The position numbers were made by a program, and so were the translations under genes. A stretch of DNA of 6,883 bases from assembly GCA_000715635.1 (NCBI GenBank), contig KL569169.1, forward strand, positions 80,630 to 87,512. The letters run 5' to 3'. Each line of letters begins with the position of its first letter. Within the stretch, counting starts at the first letter, position 1. This document shows positions 1 through 6,178 of this stretch, in pieces. Source of the stretch: Streptomyces violaceus (lineage in GTDB: Bacteria; Actinomycetota; Actinomycetes; Streptomycetales; Streptomycetaceae). The notes beneath the pieces were generated by a model. It was given only the letters and a program-made list of their open reading frames with translations, ran no database searches and had not been told where the DNA came from.

Positions 1-1210
<1,210 letters not shown>

Positions 1211-1256
1211 CGTGTTCCTTCCCTTGGGCGTCGGTGTGCCGGAACGGAGGCGCTGC

Positions 1257-1694
1257 TCAGGGGCGCCAGCCCTCCTCGGTGGGCCAGGGCTCGCCGAGCT
1301 GGCGATAGGTGCCGAGATAGTCGGGCCAGTCGCGGTGGTCGCGGATCTTTCCGTCGACGATCCGGATGAGGTGGATCTGTTCGCCGGAGAACTTCCGCCC
1401 GGTGGCGGGCATTCCTACGAGTTCGCCCACCTGACGTCCGTACAGGGCGAGTTTCGCCCGCACCCAGCTGCCATTCTCCTCGTAGCCGATCTCCTCCAGA
1501 TGCGCGTCCTCGGAGAAAGTGAGCTTCAACCACTTCACCGCCAGTGCGAACGCCTCGGGACCGCGCAGTTCCGGCATGTGTTCCAGGGCGCCGGGATTGA
1601 GGTACTCCTCGTGGATGAACTCGGCGACGTCATCCGTTTTTCCGGTGTTGTAGCTGTTCACCATGCGGCGAACAATGTCGATGCGATCGCTCAC
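1257..1694 (-). CDS. rdmA: Aklanonic acid methyl ester cyclase (SnoaL/AknH/DnrD family)
   Basis: A 145-residue SnoaL-fold polyketide cyclase that would close the fourth ring of aklanonic acid methyl ester to aklaviketone by intramolecular aldol reaction. Family signatures are RRMVNSYNTGKTDDV (9-23), ELRGPEAF (42-49), FSGEQIHL (102-109) and DHRDWPDYLGTYRQLGEPWP near the C-terminus. Asp122 in HRDWPDY corresponds to the catalytic acid/base Asp121 of SnoaL/AknH, and His108 to the conserved His107. The GTG at 1692-1694 is chosen because AAGGAG sits 8 nt upstream and the product then matches family length; a longer reading to 1826 would add 44 arginine-rich residues unlike any cyclase and overlap the SARP-site DNA. 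It is first in the leftward cyclase-hydroxylase-esterase operon and diverges from the methyltransferase that supplies its substrate. The family call is firm; the symbol rdmA follows the S. purpurascens naming as I recall it and is less certain. Confidence 0.88.
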   Translation of the reverse strand: MSDRIDIVRRMVNSYNTGKTDDVAEFIHEEYLNPGALEHMPELRGPEAFALAVKWLKLTFSEDAHLEEIGYEENGSWVRAKLALYGRQVGELVGMPATGRKFSGEQIHLIRIVDGKIRDHRDWPDYLGTYRQLGEPWPTEEGWRP

Positions 1695-1727
1695 GATCGG
1701 CACTCCTTGTCGGTCGTCGATGAGTTC

Positions 1728-1756
1728 ATCCTGACTTCCGCGCCTCTTCGCAACAA
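1728..1756 (-). promoter_or_regulatory. Candidate promoter of the cyclase operon
   Basis: On the minus strand TTGTTG (1751-1756) is followed after 17 nt by CAGGAT (1728-1733). The second box matches the Streptomyces TAGRRT-type -10 at five of six positions, the first keeps TTG and the final purine. Transcription would start about 25-27 nt before the GTG at 1694. Seen by eye only; no phased SARP heptamer lies close upstream in this direction. Confidence 0.35.
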
Positions 1757-1773
1757 TCCTTTTCCGCCCCGGC

Positions 1774-1824
1774 TCGACCCGTTGACAAGCCGGTTTCGAG
1801 CGGCCACCGAGCGCCTTCCGACCC
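1774..1824 (+). promoter_or_regulatory. Phased SARP-binding heptamers upstream of the methyltransferase
   Basis: Four heptamers lie on one face of the helix: TCGACCC (1774-1780), TCGAGCG (1796-1802), CCGAGCG (1807-1813) and CCGACCC (1818-1824), with starts spaced 22, 11 and 11 bp. DnrI-type SARP activators bind direct TCGAGCG/C-like heptamers at 11-bp periodicity near the -35 region. A perfect TTGACA (1782-1787) lies inside the array. The usual -10 position is weak (for example CACATT at 1824-1829), as expected for an activator-dependent promoter. The SARP encoded at 2798-3640 is the obvious candidate ligand. The site could also serve the divergent cyclase operon. Confidence 0.7.
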
Positions 1825-1881
1825 ACATTTCAGAGGGACGGGTCAGGGTGGTCGGGTCGGCTTTCGTCACCCGGAGGACCC

Positions 1882-2739
1882 ATGGACAAGACGAAGTACA
1901 AATCGACGGTCACCGAGGCGTTCAACAATGCCGCGGCGACTTATGACCAGTTGGGCGTCGAGTTCTTCACTCCGATGGGCCGGCGACTGGTGGAAAGGGC
2001 CGATCCGCAGCCCGGGCAGCGCGTTCTCGATGTGGGATGCGGCCGGGGCGCGTCCCTGTTCGTGGCGGCGGAGAAGGTGGGCCCGTCCGGCCATGTGCTC
2101 GGTATCGACATCGCGCCGGCCATGGTGGAGGAGGCCCGCCGGCAGGCCGGCACGCTCGGCGCCCGGCACGTGGAGGTCCGGGTCATGGACGGCGAGCACC
2201 CGGACTTTCCGCCCGCCTCCTTCGACGTGGTGACCGGCAGCTACAGCCTGATCTTCCTGCCCGACGCGCCGGCCGCCCTCCCCCGGTACGCGGCCCTGCT
2301 GCGGCCGGGTGGCCGGATCGCTTTCACCAGCCCGGTGTTCACTGAGGACACGTTTCCCTTCCTGCCGCCCGTGTTCACGGAACTGATCCCCGAGCGCCTG
2401 CTGCGCAACCTGCCGGCCGACTGGCGGCCGGACGCGCTGAAGCGGCGGTTCAACAGCTGGCTTCAGGACACCGGCGACCTGACCCGGACGATGGTCCGCG
2501 CCGGGTTCGAGGACGTGGAGATCGCCGACGAGCACATCGATCTGCGCGCGCCGGACGGCGAGACCTGGGTCGACTGGTCCCACACGCAGGGAATGCGCTT
2601 GCTCTGGCAGCACCTCCCGGAGTACGAGAACCGGCAGCTGCGCCACCGTCTGACCACCGAGCTGGACCGGCTGCGCGGCGAGGGCCCGCTCCATCTGCCC
2701 ACCCCGGTCAGGTTCGTCAGCGCGTCGGTCCCGAACTGA
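1882..2739 (+). CDS. Aklanonic acid methyltransferase (DnrC/DauC/AknG type)
   Basis: A 285-residue SAM-dependent class I methyltransferase. Motif [10 protein letters not shown] is at 48-56, the ribose-binding acid in LGIDIAP is Asp76, a motif II-like region [11 protein letters not shown] lies near 100-110, and [12 protein letters not shown] at 140-151 is the typical post-motif strand. The start ATG has GGAGG (1873-1877) 4 nt upstream. In anthracycline pathways an enzyme of this kind esterifies the carboxyl of aklanonic acid, making the substrate of the cyclase encoded divergently next door; daunorubicin clusters pair dnrC with dnrD-K-P in the same way. The N-terminal [10 protein letters not shown] motif and overall length fit a small-molecule carboxyl or O-methylase. 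It does not look like the shorter sugar N-methylases (DesVI/TylM1 type) that make rhodosamine, but that alternative is not fully excluded. A phased SARP site precedes it and a strong hairpin follows. Confidence 0.75.
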   Translation: MDKTKYKSTVTEAFNNAAATYDQLGVEFFTPMGRRLVERADPQPGQRVLDVGCGRGASLFVAAEKVGPSGHVLGIDIAPAMVEEARRQAGTLGARHVEVRVMDGEHPDFPPASFDVVTGSYSLIFLPDAPAALPRYAALLRPGGRIAFTSPVFTEDTFPFLPPVFTELIPERLLRNLPADWRPDALKRRFNSWLQDTGDLTRTMVRAGFEDVEIADEHIDLRAPDGETWVDWSHTQGMRLLWQHLPEYENRQLRHRLTTELDRLRGEGPLHLPTPVRFVSASVPN

Positions 2740-2753
2740 GCGGCCTCACGGAG

Positions 2754-2794
2754 CACGTGGAGCCCGGTCCGCCCCTCGGACAGGGCTCCACGTG
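2754..2794. terminator. Bidirectional hairpin terminator between methyltransferase and SARP genes
   Basis: CACGTGGAGCCC (2754-2765) pairs perfectly with GGGCTCCACGTG (2783-2794). After one mismatch the helix continues with GTCCG (2767-2771) and CGGAC (2777-2781) around a 5-nt loop, giving 17 paired bases. It starts 15 nt after the methyltransferase stop and ends 3 nt from the stop of the convergent SARP gene. There is no clear T-run, as is common for Streptomyces terminators. Confidence 0.85.
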
Positions 2795-2797
2795 GTG

Positions 2798-3640
2798 TCA
2801 GTAGACGCGCACCGCGCCGGAGGACGACATACGCACGATGTCCCCGGTGGGCCTGCGGAGGTTGCCCTGAGCGTCGATCGACTCCGCGTTGAGGATGGAA
2901 CGGTGCAGTTCCTGGGCCATCGGACCGGGTTCGAGGCCGAGATGGTTCACCAGGTTGACCCGCAGGCGCTGGAAGAGCTCCAGGGCCTGCGCCCGCCGGC
3001 CGTTGAGGTAGAGGGCCCGCATGTACTGGGCGTGCAGGCCCTCGTGGTACGGGTTGTCGGCCGTCAGGGCCGCGAGCTCGGTGAGCACCTCGCGGTACAT
3101 GCCGAGCCGCAGCTGGGTGTCGACGAGATACTCCAGGACGACCAGCCGGGACTCCTCGAACTGCTGGCGCCGCCCTTCGAGGATCCGGCCGGCGACGACG
3201 TCCACGAGCGCGGGTCCGCGCCACAGCTGCAGCGCGCTGGAGAGGGTGGACAGCGCGGTGCTGTCGTCCCCCGACGACAGCGCCCGGCGTCCGTCCGAGA
3301 CGAGCTGATGGAACCGGTGGACGTCCAGATCCCCCTCGGTGGTCCGGAAGAGATAGCCGCCGGACCGGGTCACGAGGATCTCGGAGGCGACCTGACGGGC
3401 GGTCATTCCCGTCGCGGACGCCAGCAACTTGCGCAGGTTGAGGATGTAGGTCTGCAGCGTGGTCAGGCAGCTGACCGGAGGCTCCTCGTCCCAGAGTTCG
3501 CGTATCAGTGACGACACGGGTACCACCTGGTCGGCGTGCACCAGCAATGTGGCCAGAACGCTTCTCATCTTCGGTGCGCTCGGAGTGTGCAGATCACCCT
3601 CGACCTGCACGGAGAGTGGGCCTAAAACACCCAGCTTCAC
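2798..3640 (-). CDS. SARP-family pathway activator (DnrI/AknI-like)
   Basis: A 280-residue Streptomyces antibiotic regulatory protein, a cluster-specific transcription activator that recruits RNA polymerase at 11-bp-phased heptamers. Residues 1 to about 100 form the OmpR-like winged-helix DNA-binding domain (VLGPLSVQVEG near the start, then LIRELWDEEPP and LTTLQTYILNLRKLLA, and RSGGYLF closing the wing). From about 105 to 253 is the bacterial transcriptional activation (BTAD) helical domain, with ALQLWRGPALVDV, YHEGLHAQYMRALYLNGRRAQALELFQ as landmarks. The last ~25 residues are a polar tail. Start is GTG (3638-3640), with GGGGGA about 5 nt upstream; a nearby ATG at 3651-3653 is out of frame. 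Codon 6 is TTA (3623-3625), so translation should depend on the bldA leucyl-tRNA. No SARP heptamer is evident in its own upstream region. Likely targets are the sites at 1774-1824 and 4202-4219. Confidence 0.93.
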   Translation of the reverse strand: MKLGVLGPLSVQVEGDLHTPSAPKMRSVLATLLVHADQVVPVSSLIRELWDEEPPVSCLTTLQTYILNLRKLLASATGMTARQVASEILVTRSGGYLFRTTEGDLDVHRFHQLVSDGRRALSSGDDSTALSTLSSALQLWRGPALVDVVAGRILEGRRQQFEESRLVVLEYLVDTQLRLGMYREVLTELAALTADNPYHEGLHAQYMRALYLNGRRAQALELFQRLRVNLVNHLGLEPGPMAQELHRSILNAESIDAQGNLRRPTGDIVRMSSSGAVRVY

Positions 3641-3706
3641 GACGTTCCCCCATAGATCGCAGAAAGACTGGTCTACCGAGCATCAACGCCTCCGGCGCTT
3701 CACAAG

Positions 3707-3784
3707 TTCCCCACAGGGAAAAAGGGATATCGCCAGAAAGGAAAGCGCTGTCAGCGCCGGAATTTTCGTTGCGTGAGCAACGAA
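3707..3784. promoter_or_regulatory. Cluster of three short inverted repeats in the ACP-SARP spacer
   Basis: The 197-bp gap upstream of the SARP gene holds TTCCC/GGGAA (3707-3711 with 3716-3720, 4-nt loop), GCGCT/AGCGC (3745-3749 with 3753-3757, 3-nt loop) and TTCGTTGC/GCAACGAA (3765-3772 with 3777-3784, loop GTGA). The third, an 8-bp perfect stem, lies 54 nt past the ACP stop and may end or attenuate ACP transcription. The others could be operators in the SARP promoter. The segment is more AT-rich than its surroundings. I could not place a convincing -35/-10 pair. Confidence 0.4.
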
Positions 3785-3837
3785 CCGGTTGTGCAATCAA
3801 CAAGACGACCCGGGTGAGACGGGTGCCGCCGAACGAA

Positions 3838-4092
3838 TCAGGCCACCTTCAGCAGCGTATTCACGACAGCCAGAAACCCGGCGGGGGTCGTCACCTCGGA
3901 AAGATCCTCTTCGGGGATCTCCACGTCGTACTCGCGCGAGACCCGGGCCGCGGTCTCCAGAAGGGCCAGCGAATCATACCCGAGGTCTGTGAATTCCATG
4001 TCAACCGCGTTTTCCGCGCTGGTTACGGACTCCTCTTCCCCCGCGCACTCACGCAGGATGGCAAAGAGTTTCTCGCTCGTCAGTGCCGCCAC
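3838..4092 (-). CDS. Type II polyketide acyl carrier protein
   Basis: An 84-residue acyl carrier protein. The phosphopantetheine site is Ser41 in LGYDSLALLE (37-46), preceded by a conserved acidic stretch and followed by helix III (VEIPEEDLSEVTTPAGFLAVVN), all typical of ACPs of aromatic type II polyketide synthases. It would carry the growing decaketide chain made by a KS/CLF pair. The GTG start (4090-4092) has GGAGG about 10 nt upstream, followed by a purine-rich AAGAA. No ketosynthase lies next to it here: it is flanked by the SARP gene (same strand, 197 nt downstream) and the divergent dTDP-glucose synthase gene. A detached ACP also occurs in the daunorubicin cluster (DpsG), whereas aclacinomycin-type clusters keep it with the KS pair. 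It may be the minimal-PKS ACP or a second one; the window cannot decide. Confidence 0.9.
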   Translation of the reverse strand: MAALTSEKLFAILRECAGEEESVTSAENAVDMEFTDLGYDSLALLETAARVSREYDVEIPEEDLSEVTTPAGFLAVVNTLLKVA

Positions 4093-4198
4093 GACAGTTC
4101 TTCCTCCCCTTGCGGTCGTTACCTCTCGCTCCTTCGATGCCGGCCGTCAGGATCAACAACGGCCATGAAGTGCACCCTATGCAGGTTTGGAAGGAACA

Positions 4199-4219
4199 GA
4201 CTCGAGAACCGATCGAGCA
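4199..4219. promoter_or_regulatory. SARP-like heptamer pair between ACP and dTDP-glucose synthase genes
   Basis: On the plus strand TCGAGAA (4202-4208) and TCGAGCA (4213-4219) start exactly 11 bp apart. Because TCGA is palindromic the minus strand also reads TCGATCG (4216-4210) and TCGAGTC (4205-4199) at 11-bp spacing, so an activator could serve either divergent direction. Compared with the site at 1774-1824 there are only two copies. Confidence 0.5.
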
Positions 4220-4239
4220 GACCTGAACAGAAGGTGACC

Positions 4240-4350
4240 ATGAAGCCCTCACCTCGTATCGCGGTCGATATCGGCGGGGTGATTGTTGTCGCCCGGGAGA
4301 CTTCCGGCCTACTGTCGCAGAGAATGCCCAGACTAAGGAGGAACCAGTGA
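4240..4350 (+). CDS. Putative 36-residue leader ORF overlapping the dTDP-glucose synthase start
   Basis: An ATG at 4240-4242, preceded by GAAGG at 5 nt, opens a 36-codon frame whose TGA (4348-4350) overlaps the GTG start of the sugar gene (4347-4349) as GTGA, the standard arrangement for translational coupling. The product begins MKPSPRIAVDIGGVIVVARE. The stretch IAVDIGGVI resembles the first strand and DxGGVI loop of HAD-family phosphatases, but the rest of such a domain is missing, so this may be a decayed remnant, a coupling leader, or chance. The last codons contain the downstream gene's AAGGAGG, so their composition is constrained. The SARP heptamers end 20 nt before this ATG; a promoter there would give a transcript starting at or near it. 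An in-frame ATG at 4165 exists but has no evident ribosome binding site. Confidence 0.35.
   Translation: MKPSPRIAVDIGGVIVVARETSGLLSQRMPRLRRNQ
4286..4315 (+). promoter_or_regulatory. Weak candidate promoter close to the dTDP-glucose synthase gene
   Basis: TTGTCG (4286-4291) and TACTGT (4310-4315) are separated by 18 nt, which would start transcription about 25 nt before the GTG at 4347. Both boxes deviate from consensus, and use of this promoter would exclude the leader ORF. Confidence 0.2.
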
Positions 4351-5222
4351 AAGGAATTGTGCTGGCAGGAGGCTACGGCAGCCGTTTACACCCGATCACC
4401 CTGGCTGTTTCGAAGCAGTTGCTTCCCGTCAACGACAAGCCGTTGATCTACTACCCTCTCTCGGCACTGATGCTGGCCGACGTCCGGGACATCCTCATCA
4501 TCGCCCTGCCCGGCGACATCCCTCAGCTGCGCCAACTGCTGGGCGACGGCAGCCACCTGGGGATCTCCCTGACCTACGCCGAACAGCCCGTTCCCAACGG
4601 ACTGGCGCAGGCCTTCCTCACCGGGGCCGACCACATCGGCGACGACTCGGTCGCCCTCGTCCTGGGCGACAACATCTTCCACGGAAACGGTTTCTACGAT
4701 CTCCTGGACGTGCACTCCCGGGACATCGACGGCTGCGTCCTCTTCGGATATCCGGTCACCGATCCCGAGCGCTACGGCGTGGGCGAGGTCGACGAAACAG
4801 GCAGGCTCATCTCCCTGGAGGAGAAGCCCGAAAAACCCCGCTCGAATCTCGCCATCACCGGGCTCTATCTCTACGACAACGACGTCGTGGAGATCGCTCG
4901 CCGAATACGCCCATCGGCCCGCGGCGAACTGGAAATCACCGACGTCAACCGGATCTATCTGGAAGAGGGCCGGGCCAAACTCGTCACGTTCGGCCGCGGA
5001 TTCGCCTGGCTCGACGCCGGCACCCCGCAGTCGCTGCTCCAGGCCGGCCAGTACGTCCAGACCCTGGAGGACCGGCAGGGCGTACGGATCGCCTGCCTGG
5101 AGGAAGTCGCCCTGCGCATGGGCTTCATCGACGCCGACGCCTGCCACCGGCTCGGGGCGAAACTGTCGCGGTCGGGGTACGGCGAGTACGTGATGGCGGT
5201 GGCGAGCGAACTGGGCGTCTGA
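4347..5222 (+). CDS. rmlA: Glucose-1-phosphate thymidylyltransferase (RmlA family)
   Basis: A 291-residue nucleotidyltransferase joining glucose-1-phosphate and dTTP to give dTDP-glucose, the first step toward the 6-deoxysugars (rhodosamine, deoxyfucose, rhodinose or similar) of anthracyclines. The nucleotide-binding loop LAGGYGSRLHPIT is at 6-18, the catalytic-site Lys23 in SKQLLPV, metal-binding Asp108 in VLGDNIFHG, EEKP at 158-161, and the second acidic site Asp223 in WLDAGTP. Length fits the family without truncation. The GTG (4347-4349) has a perfect AAGGAGG (4335-4341) at 5 nt and overlaps the stop of a short upstream frame. Codon 14, inside the nucleotide-binding loop, is TTA (4386-4388), making it bldA-dependent. 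Homologues in related clusters are AknY and DnmL; the generic symbol is used because the cluster's own name is unknown. A GC-rich hairpin follows. Confidence 0.95.
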   Translation: MKGIVLAGGYGSRLHPITLAVSKQLLPVNDKPLIYYPLSALMLADVRDILIIALPGDIPQLRQLLGDGSHLGISLTYAEQPVPNGLAQAFLTGADHIGDDSVALVLGDNIFHGNGFYDLLDVHSRDIDGCVLFGYPVTDPERYGVGEVDETGRLISLEEKPEKPRSNLAITGLYLYDNDVVEIARRIRPSARGELEITDVNRIYLEEGRAKLVTFGRGFAWLDAGTPQSLLQAGQYVQTLEDRQGVRIACLEEVALRMGFIDADACHRLGAKLSRSGYGEYVMAVASELGV

Positions 5223-5228
5223 CGCACC

Positions 5229-5280
5229 GGGGCGACCGCCCCTGGACGCGGTCGGGGCCGGGGGCGGTGGCCCCCGGCCC
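5229..5280. terminator. Tandem GC-rich hairpins between convergent genes
   Basis: GGGCCGGGGGC (5255-5265) pairs perfectly with GCCCCCGGCCC (5270-5280) around a 4-nt loop, an 11-bp all-GC stem. A smaller hairpin GGGGC/GCCCC (5229-5233 with 5238-5242, loop GACC) precedes it. They lie 6-58 nt after the dTDP-glucose synthase stop and 17 nt beyond the stop of the converging reductase gene, so the larger one probably terminates both transcripts. Confidence 0.8.
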
Positions 5281-5297
5281 GAACGTTCCCCGGCCCT

Positions 5298-6152
5298 TCA
5301 CTCCCCGTCGAGCAGGGTCAGCTGCTCGTCGTCGAGGGCGATGTCCGCCGCCGCCATGTTGGCCCGCAGATGGGACAGGGAGGCGGTGCCCGGGATGGGC
5401 AGCAGGACCGGCGAGCGGTGCAGCAGCCAGGCGAGCGCCACCTGCGTCGTCGTCGCCCCCGCCTGCGCGGCCACCCGGGCGAGCGCACTGTCCGGTGCCG
5501 GCCGGGCCGTACCGGCGAGCGGCTTCCAGGCGATGAAGGCGATGCCCTCCCGCTCGCAGTGGTCCAGCTCCTTCTCGTAACGCCGGTCGAAGAGGTTGTA
5601 CTTGTTCTGCACGCTCACGACGCGTGCCACGGCGCGGGCCTGCTCGATCTGCTCCACCGTCACCTCGGAGAGCCCGATGTGACGGATCTTCCCCTCGTCC
5701 TGGAGCTGCTTAAGAGCCCCGACCTGGTCCTCCAGCGGCACCTGGGGATCGACCCGGTGCAGCTGGAAGAGCTCGATGCGCTCCAGCCGCAGCCGGCGCA
5801 GGCTCAACTCGGCCTGCTGGCGCAGGTAGTCGGGCCGGCCGAGCACCCGCCACTGATGGGGACTTGGCCGGACCTCACCCGCCTTGGTGGAGACGACCAG
5901 GCCCGGCGGGTAGGGGTGGAGCGCCGACGCGAGCAGTTCCTCGTTGGTCCCGAGCCCGTAGACGTCGGCGGTGTCGATGAACGTCGCGCCGAGCTCGACC
6001 GCGCACCGTGCGACCTCGGCGGCCTTGTCCGGCCGGGTGGGCGGGCCCCAGTGGTGGGGGCCCGTGAGCCGGAGCGCCCCGAAACCGAGCCGGCCCACGG
6101 TGAGGTCGCCTCCCAGGGTGATGTGTGTACCGACGGCTCGGCCGGGTCGCAC
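5298..6152 (-). CDS. Aldo/keto reductase
   Basis: A 284-residue NADPH-dependent aldo/keto reductase of the (beta/alpha)8 fold. The catalytic tetrad is visible: Asp60 and Tyr65 in FIDTADVYG, Lys90 in VVSTKAG, and His132 in LFQLHRVD. Cofactor-side motifs are IRHIGLSEVT after the mid-protein helix, VQNKYNLFDR, and LLPIPGTASLSHLRAN for the 2'-phosphate of NADPH. The GTG start (6150-6152) has AAAGGAAA at 8 nt (6161-6168). It begins 26 nt after the stop of the upstream FAD oxidase gene, so the two are probably one operon. I do not recognise a characterised anthracycline counterpart: overall it looks like the broad actinobacterial AKR group. From context it may reduce a keto-sugar or polyketide ketone, or be a bystander reductase at the cluster edge; the substrate cannot be read from the sequence. 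Confidence 0.88.
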   Translation of the reverse strand: MRPGRAVGTHITLGGDLTVGRLGFGALRLTGPHHWGPPTRPDKAAEVARCAVELGATFIDTADVYGLGTNEELLASALHPYPPGLVVSTKAGEVRPSPHQWRVLGRPDYLRQQAELSLRRLRLERIELFQLHRVDPQVPLEDQVGALKQLQDEGKIRHIGLSEVTVEQIEQARAVARVVSVQNKYNLFDRRYEKELDHCEREGIAFIAWKPLAGTARPAPDSALARVAAQAGATTTQVALAWLLHRSPVLLPIPGTASLSHLRANMAAADIALDDEQLTLLDGE

Positions 6153-6178
6153 GGTGACGGTTTCCTTTCAGCCGGGGA

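Noticed and set aside
1695..1826. Longer N-terminus for the cyclase
   Set aside because: The additional 44 residues are unlike family members, overlap the SARP site and promoter, and the GTG at 1694 has a good AAGGAG.
1867..2694. Minus-strand open frame opposite the methyltransferase
   Set aside because: It is the antisense shadow of a gene with clear SAM motifs; it shows no motifs of its own and no ribosome binding site tied to a sensible start.
1882..2739. Sugar N-methyltransferase for rhodosamine
   Set aside because: Length and N-terminal motif do not fit DesVI/TylM1-type N-methylases, and the position next to the cyclase matches aklanonic acid methylation.
3508..4239. Plus-strand extension upstream of the leader ORF
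   Set aside because: It runs antisense through the ACP and SARP genes with no family resemblance; only the part from the ATG at 4240 has a plausible start.
4386..5147. Minus-strand frame opposite the dTDP-glucose synthase gene
   Set aside because: Low-complexity Val/Gly/Asp/Ala shadow of a strongly conserved gene.
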